Below the pieces are notes generated by a model. It was given only the letters and a program-made list of their open reading frames with translations. It did no database searches and was not told the DNA's origin. Shown here piece after piece: positions 48,749 through 58,495 of a DNA stretch of 64,000 nucleotides. Position 1 is the first letter of the stretch. Each line of letters starts with the position of its first letter. Made by a program: the position numbers and the translations under genes. Source of the stretch: an uncultured Pelagibacteraceae bacterium (GTDB taxonomy: Bacteria; Pseudomonadota; Alphaproteobacteria; Pelagibacterales; Pelagibacteraceae); assembly GCA_902617895.1 (NCBI GenBank), contig CACMYJ010000001.1, positions 182,666-246,665 on the forward strand, read 5' to 3'.

Positions 48749-49539
48749 AAAAATTTTTAGTAATAGGTAATCCAATTGAACATTCTTTGTCTCCAAAGTT
48801 ACATAATTATTGGATAAAAAAAAATAATTTAGATGCAATTTATGGAAAATTGGAAACTTATGACAATGATTTGTCAGAACTATGTAAGTCTATCAAAAAA
48901 AGAGATTTGGAGGGTTTAAATGTTACTATCCCTTTTAAAAAATCAATAATACCTCACTTAGATATCTTAAGTAGTAATGCATTAAGGACACAATCTGTAA
49001 ATACCATCTCATTAAATAAAGGTCATTTAATTGGAGATAACACTGATATTGATGGGTTTGAATTAAGTTTAAGAAAATTGAATTATGATGTTAGTGACAA
49101 AACAGTTCTGATATTAGGTGCTGGTGGTGTTGTGCCATCAATTATTTTTTCATTGTTAAGGATGAAAGTATCAAAAATTTTTTTGAGTAATAGAACTAAA
49201 AAAAAAGCTGAAAACTTAAAAAGTTTATTCAATGAGATTAATGTTGTAGAATGGGGTGATTTACCAAAGTTTGATATGATAATAAATGCCACTTCTTTAG
49301 GCTTAAATAAAGTAGATAAATTTGGCATAGACTTTTTCCAGGCTGGTCAAAATAAGCTGTTTTATGACGTCATATACGCACCATTTCAAACAGAGTTTTC
49401 AGAGGCAGGAAATGCAAAGGGCAATTCAATTGAAAATGGTCTAAATATGTTTTTATTTCAGGGCCAACAAGCTTTTAATATTTGGCATAATGTTGAACCA
49501 GAAATAAACAAAGAATTAATTGAATTTCTAAAAAACTGA
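48745..49539 (+). CDS. aroE: Shikimate dehydrogenase
   Basis: AroE reduces 3-dehydroshikimate in aromatic amino-acid synthesis. The 264-residue protein has the substrate site VIGNPIEHSLSPKLHNYWI, the catalytic Lys in GLNVTIPFKKSI, DNTDIDGF, the NADP-binding LILGAGGVVPSIIF and the SNRTKKKAE basic loop. Position and length are typical. Confidence 0.96.
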   Translation: MKKFLVIGNPIEHSLSPKLHNYWIKKNNLDAIYGKLETYDNDLSELCKSIKKRDLEGLNVTIPFKKSIIPHLDILSSNALRTQSVNTISLNKGHLIGDNTDIDGFELSLRKLNYDVSDKTVLILGAGGVVPSIIFSLLRMKVSKIFLSNRTKKKAENLKSLFNEINVVEWGDLPKFDMIINATSLGLNKVDKFGIDFFQAGQNKLFYDVIYAPFQTEFSEAGNAKGNSIENGLNMFLFQGQQAFNIWHNVEPEINKELIEFLKN

Positions 49540-49562
49540 AATTATGAGATGTAAAATTAAAA

Positions 49563-50156
49563 ATGATTAGAGTTGGGATAATTGGCGGTATAGGTTCAGG
49601 AAAATCTTTTATTTCAAAGCTTTTTGGATACCCAGTATTTAATGCGGATTTTGAAGTAAAATCAATTTATAAAAAAAATAAAAAATGCTTCACCAAATTA
49701 AGAAAAAAATTACCAAAATTTATTAAAACGTTTCCAATTAGAAAAAGAGAGCTTATATCAGCCATTAGCTCAAATAAAAAAAATATTAAAATAATATCTT
49801 CTATTGTTCATCCATTAGTAAGAAAAAAAATGAAAAATTTTATAGAGAAAAACAAAAATAGTGAAATTATTATTCTCGATATTCCATTATTAATTGAAAA
49901 TAAGCTAAATAAAAAAAATGACATAATAATTTTTATTAACTCTAAAAATTCTAAAGTTATTGATAGATTAAAAAAAAGACCTAATTTTAACAAAAAATTG
50001 ATTAGGAGTTTAAAAGAAAATCAACTTATCATTTCAAAAAAAAAAAAATTAGCTGACTACGTTATTAATAATAATTTTTCTGCACATATAATGAAAAAAA
50101 AAGTTAAACTAATTAAAGAAGAAATTTTGAATGAAGGAAATAGTTTTAGATACTGA
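49563..50156 (+). CDS. coaE: Dephospho-CoA kinase
   Basis: CoaE performs the last step of coenzyme A synthesis. The 197-residue protein has the P-loop GIIGGIGSGKSFISKLF at the N-terminus, the NADFEVKSIY segment, and IILDIPLLIENKLNKK. It is very Lys-rich. Its end overlaps dnaQ by 26 bases. Confidence 0.94.
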   Translation: MIRVGIIGGIGSGKSFISKLFGYPVFNADFEVKSIYKKNKKCFTKLRKKLPKFIKTFPIRKRELISAISSNKKNIKIISSIVHPLVRKKMKNFIEKNKNSEIIILDIPLLIENKLNKKNDIIIFINSKNSKVIDRLKKRPNFNKKLIRSLKENQLIISKKKKLADYVINNNFSAHIMKKKVKLIKEEILNEGNSFRY

Positions 50157-50796
50157 AACAACTGGTTTATCTATTCGAGATGGCCATAGGATTGTAGAAA
50201 TCGGTTGTATTGAACTTGATAATTTAGTACCCACAAAAAACATATTTCATATTTATCTTAATCCTGAAAGAAAAGTATCGCAAAAAGCATTCCAAGTTCA
50301 CGGTTATTCAGATGATTTTTTGTCTACAAAACAAAAATTTGTTGAAATAGCCGATGATTTTATAAAATTTATTAAAGACAAAAAAATTATTATTCACAAT
50401 GCAGAATTTGATATTGGACACTTAAATAACGAATTATCATTAATAGGAAAACCAAAGATAAATAATTCAAATGTTATTGATACCTTGGAATTGGCCAGGA
50501 ATAAATTTCCTGGTTCTGGGATAAGTCTAGACGCATTGTGTAAAAGATTTAGAATAGATAACTCTAAAAGAGAAAAACATACTGCTTTAATTGATTGTGA
50601 GTTACTTACAAAAGTATACATAAATTTGATTGACCAAAGAGAACCAACTTTAAATTTAGTTGATGATATTACTAACAGACCTTTAACAAGTGAAAGCCAA
50701 TTAGATTACTTTAAAAAAGTTATTATTCCAAGCGAGGAAGAATTATTAAACCATAAAAATTTCTTAAAAAAAAATTTAAAAAAAAATCATTTTTAG
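50131..50796 (+). CDS. dnaQ: DNA polymerase III epsilon subunit (proofreading exonuclease)
   Basis: DnaQ is the 3'-5' proofreading exonuclease of the replicase. The 221-residue protein has the DEDDh motifs: ExoI EIVLDTETTGLS, ExoII IIIHNAEFDIGHLNNEL and ExoIII KREKHTALIDCELL with the His. The start overlaps coaE by 26 bases; a later start would cut off ExoI. The end overlaps the convergent secB by 4 bases. Confidence 0.96.
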   Translation: MKEIVLDTETTGLSIRDGHRIVEIGCIELDNLVPTKNIFHIYLNPERKVSQKAFQVHGYSDDFLSTKQKFVEIADDFIKFIKDKKIIIHNAEFDIGHLNNELSLIGKPKINNSNVIDTLELARNKFPGSGISLDALCKRFRIDNSKREKHTALIDCELLTKVYINLIDQREPTLNLVDDITNRPLTSESQLDYFKKVIIPSEEELLNHKNFLKKNLKKNHF

Positions 50797-51215
50797 TTTA
50801 ATCTGGCCTTATACAAACCCTCAAAGTCTATTTTTTTTCCAAATTTTAAATTTGGTAAGCCAGCTTCTCTTAAAATTGTAAGAAATTTTTTCTCTAACTC
50901 AGGGTAAATTCTAATTTGCAAGTCGCATAAAACAATTTTTTCTAACTCATTTTTCTTAATTTCTAAGTCTAAAATATCTATTACCGTAGCATATTTAATT
51001 TGAAAAATTCCTTTGTCCTTTCTTTTATTTTCATTTTCATAAGTTAGGGTGGTTAAAATTTCTATCATTTTTCTTTTAAGAGGTTTTGAGTTTATGTTAA
51101 CTTTCATTTTATATTCTGGAATAGTATTTCTTACAGTCACCAGAGTTTCAGGGCTTGGTATTTCAACTGATAAATCTTGTATATAACTTACAATAATTTT
51201 ATATTTATTTTCCAT
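50793..51215 (-). CDS. secB: Protein-export chaperone SecB
   Basis: SecB holds preproteins unfolded and passes them to SecA. The 140-residue protein shows a divergent SecB fold: KIIVSYIQDLSVEIPSPET at the N-terminus, the QIKYATVIDILDLE strand, and a reduced C-terminal region (REAGLPNLKFGKKIDFEGLYKARL). The usual LAPINFDALY-like stretch is altered. Position next to dnaQ and fxsA supports the call. Confidence 0.9.
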   Translation of the reverse strand: MENKYKIIVSYIQDLSVEIPSPETLVTVRNTIPEYKMKVNINSKPLKRKMIEILTTLTYENENKRKDKGIFQIKYATVIDILDLEIKKNELEKIVLCDLQIRIYPELEKKFLTILREAGLPNLKFGKKIDFEGLYKARLN

Positions 51216-51627
51216 CTTTATCCTCTATATCTTCATATTCACCTTCAATAAAATTTTTTTCATTACTTTTATTTTTTGGTGAATTTTTATTTGAATATTT
51301 ACTTAGGATAATTTTTCTAGTAAGTGGAAAAATTAAAAAGATCCCTATTATGTCTGTTGCAAACCCGGGCAAAATTAATAGTAAAGCTGCAAAAGCAATT
51401 GCAGCACCTGAAATTATCTCATAAAGAGGCAGCTCATTTTTAACTAATTGGGACATACCTGATTTTAAAGTATTAAAACCTTCATATCTCGCGTACCAAA
51501 TACCAACAATTGCAGTCGACAATATTAGCAAAATAGTGTTTAAAGCTCCAATTTGAGAGCCAACTTTTATGAATAAGTAGATTTCAATTAGGGGAATACC
51601 TAAAATAAGAATTATTGCTGTGTTCAT
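51205..51627 (-). CDS. fxsA: FxsA-family membrane protein
   Basis: FxsA is a cytoplasmic-membrane protein, named for suppressing F-exclusion of phage T7. The 140-residue protein has three to four hydrophobic segments. It carries the family motif IPLIEIYLFIKVGSQIGALNT and the LLILPGFATDIIGIFLIFP segment. The C-terminus is charged. It overlaps secB by 11 bases and is divergent from the Tim44-like gene by 58 bases. Confidence 0.9.
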   Translation of the reverse strand: MNTAIILILGIPLIEIYLFIKVGSQIGALNTILLILSTAIVGIWYARYEGFNTLKSGMSQLVKNELPLYEIISGAAIAFAALLLILPGFATDIIGIFLIFPLTRKIILSKYSNKNSPKNKSNEKNFIEGEYEDIEDKDGK

Positions 51628-51685
51628 TTGTCTATAATGTAAATTGCAGGTTGAAATTAATCAACATAGTAAATATTATTAATAT

Positions 51686-52273
51686 ATGAGTTATAGCTTC
51701 GAGTATATCGATATAATATTATTAGCAATGATAGCAGGTTTTATTTTCTTAAGATTAAGAGGTATTTTAGGTAAAAAAACAGGCTTTGAGGAAAATATTA
51801 ATTCAAGCTTTCCACACGAGGTTCCTGAAACTAAAAGTTCACCCGTTTTAAATGCTGAAACCTTTGATGACGCAGCTAAAAAAGATTTCTTAAACGGCGC
51901 AAAAATAGCTTATGAAAGTATAATCACAAGCTTCTCCAAAGGAGATTTAAAATCAATAAAAAATCTTTTAGCAAAAAATGTATATGATCAATTCGATGAA
52001 GCAATCAAGGATAAAAAAGCAAGAAATGTAACTTCTGAAACCACATTTATTGGAATTAGTTCAGCCGAAATAAAAGAGCATAATCAAAATAAAAATATGC
52101 TTGAAGTTAGTGTTGAATTTGTGAGTGAAATTATATCTTGCATTAAAGACAAAGATAATAAAATTATTTCAGGTGATGCCCAAAAAGTAAAAAAAGTTTT
52201 AGATACTTGGAAATTCACAAAAGATAGTACATCAAAAAATCCTAACTGGTTAATAGTAGACACCCAGGCTTAG
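51686..52273 (+). CDS. Tim44-like domain protein (TimA family)
   Basis: The 195-residue protein has one N-terminal membrane helix (YIDIILLAMIAGFIFLRLRGILG). A Tim44-like domain follows (FLNGAKIAYESIITSFSKGD, then VYDQF), ending in a TWKFTKDSTSKNPNWLIVDTQ-type motif. It is the bacterial relative of the mitochondrial import motor scaffold and of MRPL45. In alphaproteobacteria it commonly sits beside fxsA/secB. The function is uncertain; a membrane-associated role is inferred. Confidence 0.88.
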   Translation: MSYSFEYIDIILLAMIAGFIFLRLRGILGKKTGFEENINSSFPHEVPETKSSPVLNAETFDDAAKKDFLNGAKIAYESIITSFSKGDLKSIKNLLAKNVYDQFDEAIKDKKARNVTSETTFIGISSAEIKEHNQNKNMLEVSVEFVSEIISCIKDKDNKIISGDAQKVKKVLDTWKFTKDSTSKNPNWLIVDTQA

Positions 52274-52690
52274 TTGATTAAAAAAATATCAGATAAAGAT
52301 AAACAAGATTGGCAAAACTTTATAAATAGTTCTGATAAATTAGAAAATAAAGATCAAAAAATATTTAAACCAACTAAGAGATATATCGAAAAATCAATTG
52401 ATTTACATGGTTATACTTTAGAAGAAGCTAACCAAAAGATGGCTTCTTATATAAAAGAATGTTATGAAAATGGTGTTAATAAAATCAATGTTATCACTGG
52501 CAAAGGTTTAAGATCAAAAAATTTAAATGATCCTTATCAATCCAATAATTTGAGTATATTAAAACATTCAGTTCCTTATTATATTAAAAGCAATGATCAG
52601 TTAATGAGTAAAATTATAAGTATCGATTTTGAGGCTGTTGAAAATCCATCCGTTGGAAATTTTGATATTTTTTTAAGAAAAAAAAAATAA
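52274..52690 (+). CDS. Smr/MutS2-C-terminal domain protein
   Basis: The 138-residue protein uses a TTG start directly after the stop of the Tim44-like gene, so it is probably translated by reinitiation. It has the Smr domain motifs SIDLHGYTLEEANQKMASYI and INVITGKGLRSKN, found in nicking nucleases and ribosome-collision factors. Stand-alone Smr proteins of this type are usual at this locus in alphaproteobacteria. Activity is unproven. It converges on hslU with a 3-base gap. Confidence 0.88.
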   Translation: MIKKISDKDKQDWQNFINSSDKLENKDQKIFKPTKRYIEKSIDLHGYTLEEANQKMASYIKECYENGVNKINVITGKGLRSKNLNDPYQSNNLSILKHSVPYYIKSNDQLMSKIISIDFEAVENPSVGNFDIFLRKKK

Positions 52691-52693
52691 GAA

Positions 52694-54064
52694 TTATAAT
52701 ATAAATTTTGAAAGATCTGCGTCTTTAACAAGTTCACCAATATTTTTCTTAATATAATCCGAGTCTATACTGATCTTTTCACCAGCCCTATCTGTTGCCG
52801 TAAAACTAATTTCATCTAAAACTCTCTCAATAATAGTATGAAGTCTTCTAGCGCCAATATTTTCAACTGTTGTATTTACTTCGCTTGCTATTGTTGCAAT
52901 TGTATCAATTCCATCTTCAGTAAATTCTAAATCTACATTTTCAGTTTTAAGTAAAGCTTTGTATTGTTTAATTAAACTATTATCTGGCTCTTTTAAAATT
53001 CGCTTAAAATCCTCACTATTCAATGCATCTAGTTCAACTCTGATCGGTAATCTTCCTTGAAGTTCAGGTAAAAGATCTGATGGTTTTGCTAGTTGAAAGG
53101 CTCCTGAAGCTATAAACAATATGTGATCTGTTTTTATTGGACCGTATTTTGTACTGACAGTTGTTCCTTCAATTAGAGGTAGCAAGTCTCTTTGAACACC
53201 TTCTCTTGAAACATCTCCACCAACTCTATCAGTTCGTGCTGAAATTTTATCTATCTCATCTAAAAATACGATACCGTTGTTCTCAGTTGTATTTTTTGCA
53301 GATTTAATAATTTTGTCTTGTTCTATTAATTTATCAGCTTCTTCGTTTAGTAATATTTCATGAGACTCTTTTACTGACATTTTTTTCTTCTTAGCTTTTT
53401 GACCCATTGATTTACCAAGCATGTCTGAAATATTAATCATTCCAACATTAGCCCCAGGCATACCAGGAATTTCGAATGACGGCATTCCACCACCACTCTC
53501 AGTTACAGCTATTTCAATTTCATTATCATCTAAATCACCATCTCTTAATCTTTTCCTAAAACTTTCTCTAGTTGCAACACTTGCTTTATTACCTACTATT
53601 GCATCAAGAACTCTGTCCTCAGCTAATTTTTGTGCCTTAGCATGAACTTCTTTTCTTTTTTTAACTTTCTCCATTGCAATAGCAATTTCTAATAGGTCTC
53701 TTATAATTTGTTCAACATCTCTTCCGACGTAACCTACTTCAGTAAATCTAGTCGCTTCAACTTTCACAAACGGTGCCTCAGCTAATTTTGATAATCTTCT
53801 TGATATTTCTGTTTTACCAACTCCTGTTGGTCCCATCATCAAAATATTTTTTGGAAGAACTTCATCTTTCATATCACCTTCTAAAGCTTGTCTTCTCCAT
53901 CTATTTCTCAATGCGATTGCAACGGCTCTCTTTGCATTATTTTGACCAACAACAAATCTATCTAACTCAGAAACTATTTCTCTTGGAGATAATGAGTTTT
54001 GAATATTATTCTTTTCTTTTTTTACTTTTGCGTTCGGTAGTGTTGTAACGTTTGATTTTTCCAT
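52694..54064 (-). CDS. hslU: ATP-dependent protease ATPase subunit HslU (ClpY)
   Basis: HslU unfolds substrates for the HslV peptidase. The 456-residue protein has the N-terminal [20 protein letters not shown], Walker [17 protein letters not shown], the pore loop [15 protein letters not shown], an I-domain (about 130-260), Walker [11 protein letters not shown] and the C-terminal [18 protein letters not shown]. It follows hslV directly. Confidence 0.98.
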   Translation of the reverse strand: MEKSNVTTLPNAKVKKEKNNIQNSLSPREIVSELDRFVVGQNNAKRAVAIALRNRWRRQALEGDMKDEVLPKNILMMGPTGVGKTEISRRLSKLAEAPFVKVEATRFTEVGYVGRDVEQIIRDLLEIAIAMEKVKKRKEVHAKAQKLAEDRVLDAIVGNKASVATRESFRKRLRDGDLDDNEIEIAVTESGGGMPSFEIPGMPGANVGMINISDMLGKSMGQKAKKKKMSVKESHEILLNEEADKLIEQDKIIKSAKNTTENNGIVFLDEIDKISARTDRVGGDVSREGVQRDLLPLIEGTTVSTKYGPIKTDHILFIASGAFQLAKPSDLLPELQGRLPIRVELDALNSEDFKRILKEPDNSLIKQYKALLKTENVDLEFTEDGIDTIATIASEVNTTVENIGARRLHTIIERVLDEISFTATDRAGEKISIDSDYIKKNIGELVKDADLSKFIL

Positions 54065-54580
54065 TTAAATTTTCTCAATATTGCAATTATCATTTGTGAA
54101 AACACATATTTCAGATGCGACTTTAATTGCTTTTTTTGCAATATCCTCCGCTGATAAATCTGTTTCCATTAATACTTTAGCTGAAGCTAATGCATAATTT
54201 CCACCAGATCCAATTCCAATTACATCACCTTCAGGCTCTAAAACGTCACCAGTTCCCGAGATAATAAAACTATTTTCTTTGTCACCAACCGCCATTAGGG
54301 CTTCTAATCTTCTTAAATACTTATCAGTTCGCCAATCTTTAGCTAATTCAACAGCTGCTCTTGCTAAATTTCCAGCGTGTTTTTCTAACTTAGACTCTAA
54401 TCTTTCAAATAATGTTAAGGCATCTGCGGTAGAACCAGCAAATCCTGCGATCACATTTCTTTTCTCAATCTTACGAACTTTGTTTGCAGTTTTCTTAATT
54501 ACTGTATTTCCCATGCTAACTTGGCCATCTCCTGCAACTACTACTTCATTGTTTTTTCTTACTAATACTATTGTTGTCAT
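54065..54580 (-). CDS. hslV: ATP-dependent protease peptidase subunit HslV (ClpQ)
   Basis: HslV is the threonine peptidase of the HslUV protease. The 171-residue protein begins [25 protein letters not shown]; removal of Met exposes the catalytic Thr. [24 protein letters not shown] and [17 protein letters not shown] are family motifs. No ribosome-binding site is evident upstream, and a possible heat-shock promoter sits so close that the mRNA may be leaderless. It is divergent from hisB by 91 bases. Confidence 0.97.
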   Translation of the reverse strand: MTTIVLVRKNNEVVVAGDGQVSMGNTVIKKTANKVRKIEKRNVIAGFAGSTADALTLFERLESKLEKHAGNLARAAVELAKDWRTDKYLRRLEALMAVGDKENSFIISGTGDVLEPEGDVIGIGSGGNYALASAKVLMETDLSAEDIAKKAIKVASEICVFTNDNCNIEKI

Positions 54581-54587
54581 GGAATAT

Positions 54588-54615
54588 AGATGGATACTAA
54601 ATCTAATAGTTCAAG
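54588..54615 (-). promoter_or_regulatory. Possible RpoH-type promoter for hslVU
   Basis: On the minus strand CTTGAA (54615-54610) and ATCCATCT (54595-54588) are 14 bases apart. This resembles the E. coli sigma-32 pattern CTTGAA-N14-CCCCATNT with two mismatches in the second element. Transcription would start within a few bases of the hslV ATG at 54580. The match is suggestive only, since AT-rich DNA gives such words by chance. Confidence 0.3.
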
Positions 54616-54671
54616 ACCAAGGCTAGAATTATTGCCATAATTGAATAATAGATATATACCTTTTTCAGATT

Positions 54672-55262
54672 ATGAAACGTAAAGCCAAAATAAGTAGAAA
54701 AACAAAAGAGACCAACATCAGCGTTGATTTAAACATTGATGGCAAGGGTAAGTACAAAGTTGACACAGGTATAGGATTTTTAGATCACATGCTTGAACAA
54801 TTATCAAAACACTCTTCGATGGATATGAACATTAAAGCTAAAGGTGATACGCATATTGATCTTCACCACACAACTGAAGATACAGGAATTGCAATTGGTG
54901 AATGTTTGAAAAAAGCATCTAAAAAATTTGTTGGTATTAAAAGATATGCTCATGCAATGATACCAATGGATGAAACATTAACTAGAGTTGCAATTGATGT
55001 TTCAAACAGACCTTATTTAATTTGGAAAGTAAAATTGAAAGTAGAAAAATTAGGTGAGATGGATACAGAACTATTTAAAGAATGGTTCCAAGCTTTTTCA
55101 CAGGCTGCAGGAATTACTTTGCACGTTGAAAATATTTATGGAGATAACAGTCACCACATTATCGAGTCTTGCTTTAAAGGTTTAGCAAGATCTTTACGAG
55201 CTGCCTTAGAAATGGATCCAAGAAATAAAACTACAATACCTTCTACAAAAGGTTCTTTATAA
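54672..55262 (+). CDS. hisB: Imidazoleglycerol-phosphate dehydratase
   Basis: HisB performs the dehydration step of histidine synthesis. The 196-residue protein is the single-domain form without the phosphatase domain of enterobacterial HisB. Metal-binding His clusters are visible in [34 protein letters not shown] and [17 protein letters not shown]. It starts a long plus-strand run of closely spaced genes that reaches 62370. Confidence 0.97.
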   Translation: MKRKAKISRKTKETNISVDLNIDGKGKYKVDTGIGFLDHMLEQLSKHSSMDMNIKAKGDTHIDLHHTTEDTGIAIGECLKKASKKFVGIKRYAHAMIPMDETLTRVAIDVSNRPYLIWKVKLKVEKLGEMDTELFKEWFQAFSQAAGITLHVENIYGDNSHHIIESCFKGLARSLRAALEMDPRNKTTIPSTKGSL

Positions 55263-55267
55263 ATTTA

Positions 55268-55894
55268 ATGAATGTCACAATTGTTGACTACAATTCAGGC
55301 AATATAAGTTCTGTAATAAATTCGTTTAAAGAAGTTGCAAAAGACAAAGTAAACATTGAAGTAACAGCTGATCTTGCAACAATAAAAACTAGCGATAAAG
55401 TTGTATTACCTGGGCAAGGATCTTTTAAGAGCTGTATTGATGGTCTCAATAGTATTAACGGCATGATAGATACTCTTAATGAATTTGCATTAGAAAGTAA
55501 AAAACCACTTCTTGGAATTTGTGTGGGTCTTCAAATGTTTGCAGATATTGGCTATGAAGAAACTGAGACTAAAGGCTTAGGATGGATTTCAGGTAAAGTG
55601 TCTAAAATCGATAATCAAGGCGGTAAATTTAAGCTACCACACATCGGATGGAACGAAATTAATATAAGGAAAGACAGTAAGATTTTTAAAGGTATAGAAA
55701 ATAATTCTCACATGTACTTTGTTCACAGTTATGAGTTTGTACCCAAAGATAAATCTGTAATTTCAGCAACAACCGATTACTCATCTAATGTTGTCTGTGC
55801 TGCTGAAAAGGAAAATATCTTTGGTACCCAATTTCACCCTGAAAAAAGTGATAAAATAGGACTTAAAATAATAGATAATTTCATAAATTTATAA
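55268..55894 (+). CDS. hisH: Imidazole glycerol phosphate synthase, glutamine amidotransferase subunit
   Basis: HisH supplies ammonia to HisF. The 208-residue protein has the class I amidotransferase nucleophile LLGICVGLQMF and the His/Glu pair in FGTQFHPEKSD near the C-terminus, plus VTIVDYNSGNISSV at the start. It follows hisB by 5 bases. Two bases after its stop begins a gene unrelated to histidine synthesis. Confidence 0.97.
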   Translation: MNVTIVDYNSGNISSVINSFKEVAKDKVNIEVTADLATIKTSDKVVLPGQGSFKSCIDGLNSINGMIDTLNEFALESKKPLLGICVGLQMFADIGYEETETKGLGWISGKVSKIDNQGGKFKLPHIGWNEINIRKDSKIFKGIENNSHMYFVHSYEFVPKDKSVISATTDYSSNVVCAAEKENIFGTQFHPEKSDKIGLKIIDNFINL

Positions 55895-55896
55895 TC

Positions 55897-56751
55897 ATGA
55901 ACTTTAAAATATCCAAATTGCTGAGTTTTTTCTTAATTAGTTTTCTTCTTTCTACCCATTTATCAGCTGATGGTCACAAAACAAAATTTAAAGATATCAA
56001 AGGTTTTAAAAAACAATTTATTTCTATGCATAAAAAAAAGGTAAATAGAATTATAGAAGTAAAAAAATCAGATGGTTACCCTGTTTATGAAGGTAATACT
56101 AGTATCCAATTTACAGTAAACAGAGAAGATGCAGGTTGTGGAACAGGTAAAGCACAAACAACTCAAATTAAATGTGATGGAAAAGGAAATCGAAGTAGAC
56201 AAGAGTTACATTTAGGTAATATGAAATTAAAAAATAAAGAATATATTTATGAGTATGCAGTATATTTTGATGAAAATTATGAACCTCTAGAAAAAGGTGC
56301 GGTTGTTATTATTGGTCAAATGCATACTGACAATAAAGCTAAGGGTTGTCATAGTTGTTGCCATTTTTGGTTTCAGGATTTTAAATATAAAGGTGAACGC
56401 TATTATAGCTGGGCGAGTAAAGCAGCCTATTCATCTGAGCCAGTAGTTATAGGAAAAATTTCAGACCTCAAAGGAAAATGGACACATATAAAATTTCATG
56501 TTTTATGGAAACTAGACAATACAGGAAGATTTAAAATTTATAAAAATGATGAGGTAATAGCAGATCTAAAAAATGTAAAAACTCTTGCAGATACATGTAC
56601 TGGTGGTTATATGAAAATGGGAATATATAGACACAGAACAATAGGATATTGGAATTCCGATTGGGAAAGTTTGCAAGATCAAAGAGTATATCTAGATAGT
56701 ATAATTTTTAGAAAACCAAAAAAAGATGAAAAGTTTGAGAAAAATAAATGA
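55897..56751 (+). CDS. Exported polysaccharide-lyase-like protein inserted in the his operon
   Basis: The 284-residue protein has a signal peptide (KLLSFFLISFLLSTHLSA). Its beta-rich concanavalin-like body resembles the heparin-lyase I-like family (PF14099): RSRQEL at 99-104, IIGQMH near 138-143, a KGKWTHIKFHVLW strand and a terminal KMGIYRHRT. Six Cys (81, 93, 151, 154, 155, 234) include a GCHSCCH cluster. It may bind or cleave an acidic polysaccharide in the periplasm; activity and substrate are inferred. It starts 2 bases after hisH and overlaps hisA by 4 bases, so it is translated within the operon. Confidence 0.65.
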   Translation: MNFKISKLLSFFLISFLLSTHLSADGHKTKFKDIKGFKKQFISMHKKKVNRIIEVKKSDGYPVYEGNTSIQFTVNREDAGCGTGKAQTTQIKCDGKGNRSRQELHLGNMKLKNKEYIYEYAVYFDENYEPLEKGAVVIIGQMHTDNKAKGCHSCCHFWFQDFKYKGERYYSWASKAAYSSEPVVIGKISDLKGKWTHIKFHVLWKLDNTGRFKIYKNDEVIADLKNVKTLADTCTGGYMKMGIYRHRTIGYWNSDWESLQDQRVYLDSIIFRKPKKDEKFEKNK

Positions 56752-57473
56752 AGATATTTCCAGCAATAGACATCAAAGATAGAAAATGTGTGAGGTTAAT
56801 TAAAGGAGACTTTGATAATAAAACTGAGTATGAAATTTCTCCAGTTGATCAAGCTGGTAAATATAAAGATTACGGATTTAAAAATTTACATATAGTTGAT
56901 TTAGATGGTGCACTTACAGGGGAGACCCTTAATATTGATATTATTGAGGAAATTGTTGGTAAATTTGATCTTAAAATTGAAATTGGTGGAGGTGTAAGAA
57001 ATTTTGAGAGTATTCAAAAATATACTGATGCAGGAGTTGAGAAAGTAATTTTAGGAAGCGCTGCAATAAAAGACAAAAATTTTTTAAAAGAAGCATGTGA
57101 AAAATTTCCAGATAAAATTGCTTTAGGTCTAGATGCTAAAGATGGTTATTTATCTGTATCTGGATGGAAAGAAAATTCTAATTTAAAAACTTTAGATTTC
57201 TTAAAAGATGTAAATGAGTATGGTGCTAGCAGATTAATTTATACAGATATAAATAGAGATGGAATGAAGCTAAGTCCAAACCTTGATGAAACAGAAAATG
57301 TTGCTAATAATTCAAATTGTCCTGTTATAATTTCAGGAGGTGTTTCATCAATAGATGATATTAAAAAAGCTAAAGAATTAGGAAATAAAAATATTGAGGG
57401 TATTATTGTTGGTAAAGCTATATATGACGGTGATATTAAATTAGATGAACTTGCAAAAGAAATAGATGCTTAA
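56748..57473 (+). CDS. hisA: Phosphoribosylformimino-AICAR phosphate isomerase
   Basis: HisA isomerises ProFAR to PRFAR. The 241-residue (beta-alpha)8 barrel has the N-terminal catalytic Asp in [19 protein letters not shown], the first phosphate-binding site [11 protein letters not shown], the second catalytic Asp in [10 protein letters not shown], and [12 protein letters not shown]. It overlaps both neighbours (4 bases with the lyase-like gene, 8 bases with hisF). Confidence 0.97.
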   Translation: MKIFPAIDIKDRKCVRLIKGDFDNKTEYEISPVDQAGKYKDYGFKNLHIVDLDGALTGETLNIDIIEEIVGKFDLKIEIGGGVRNFESIQKYTDAGVEKVILGSAAIKDKNFLKEACEKFPDKIALGLDAKDGYLSVSGWKENSNLKTLDFLKDVNEYGASRLIYTDINRDGMKLSPNLDETENVANNSNCPVIISGGVSSIDDIKKAKELGNKNIEGIIVGKAIYDGDIKLDELAKEIDA

Positions 57474-58221
57474 AAATAGAATTATCCCCTGTTTAGATGT
57501 TAAAAATGGAAGAGTTGTTAAAGGTATTAACTTTGTTGATTTACAAGATGCAGGAGACCCAGTAGAGCAAGCTAAGATTTATAGTGATGGTGGAGCTGAC
57601 GAAATTTGTTTTTTAGACATCACAGCTTCTAATGAAAATAGAGATACAATTTATGAAGTTGTAAAAAATACTTCTAAAAAATGTTTTGTACCTTTAACAG
57701 TTGGTGGTGGAGTTAGAAGTGTAGATGATATTAGTAAACTTTTAAACTGTGGGGCAGATAAAGTTTCAATAAATACAGCTGCAGTTCAAAATGCTGATGT
57801 TGTAGTTCAAAGTTCAAAAAAATTTGGATCTCAATGTATAGTCGTTGCAATTGATGCTAAAAAAAATGGAGATAAATGGGAAGTTTTTACCCACGGAGGT
57901 AGAAATAATACTGGGATTGATGCTTTAGAATTTGCAAAAAAGATGGAAGAGAGTGGAGCAGGCGAGTTGTTAGTCACTTCAATGGATAGAGACGGTACTC
58001 AGGTAGGCTATGACATTGAGCTTATGTCTAAAATTTCTTCAATTGTAAACATACCTACAATAGCATCAGGAGGAGTTGGTGATCTTGATCACTTAGTTGA
58101 TGGCATCAAATCAGGCAATGCTAGTGCGGTTTTAGCAGCATCTATATTTCACTATGGTAAATATTCTGTCAAAGAAGCCAAAGAATATTTGGACTCAAAA
58201 GGAATACCTGTTAGGATTTGA
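57466..58221 (+). CDS. hisF: Imidazole glycerol phosphate synthase, cyclase subunit
   Basis: HisF closes the imidazole ring using ammonia from HisH, releasing AICAR. The 251-residue barrel has [19 protein letters not shown] with the catalytic Asp, [11 protein letters not shown], the second Asp region [16 protein letters not shown] and [12 protein letters not shown]. It is 1 base from hisE. Confidence 0.98.
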   Translation: MLKNRIIPCLDVKNGRVVKGINFVDLQDAGDPVEQAKIYSDGGADEICFLDITASNENRDTIYEVVKNTSKKCFVPLTVGGGVRSVDDISKLLNCGADKVSINTAAVQNADVVVQSSKKFGSQCIVVAIDAKKNGDKWEVFTHGGRNNTGIDALEFAKKMEESGAGELLVTSMDRDGTQVGYDIELMSKISSIVNIPTIASGGVGDLDHLVDGIKSGNASAVLAASIFHYGKYSVKEAKEYLDSKGIPVRI

Positions 58222-58222
58222 G

Positions 58223-58495
58223 ATGCTAAATACCCTTGAGAGCCTATTTAAACTTGCAAGAGAAAGAAAATCTTCACCAGTTGATGGATCGTATACCAAT
58301 AAACTTTTGAGTGATAAATCTTTGAGTAAAGCAAAAGTTTTAGAAGAAATAAATGAATTGATAGAGGCAGTAGAAGAAGATACAAATAAAATTCATGAGG
58401 CTGCAGATGTGTTTTATCATCTAGCCATGTACCTTGAAGCAAATAATATTAAGATTGAAGATGTAATGAATGAATTGGAAAAAAGAAAAAAATGA
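58223..58495 (+). CDS. hisE: Phosphoribosyl-ATP pyrophosphatase
   Basis: HisE hydrolyses phosphoribosyl-ATP early in histidine synthesis. From the ATG at 58223 the protein is 90 residues; an earlier in-frame start at 58154 lies inside hisF and adds non-homologous sequence. Family signatures are SYTNKLLS, KVLEEINELIEAVEE and EAADVFYHLAMYLE (metal-binding Glu and Asp). It overlaps the malyl-CoA lyase gene by 4 bases. Confidence 0.94.
   Translation: MLNTLESLFKLARERKSSPVDGSYTNKLLSDKSLSKAKVLEEINELIEAVEEDTNKIHEAADVFYHLAMYLEANNIKIEDVMNELEKRKK

Noticed and set aside
53773..54048. Plus-strand 91-codon frame opposite hslU
   Set aside because: Antisense shadow of a well-supported gene; low-complexity Leu-rich translation.
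58154..58222. Upstream start for hisE
   Set aside because: It lies within hisF in another frame; the ATG at 58223 gives the normal HisE length.
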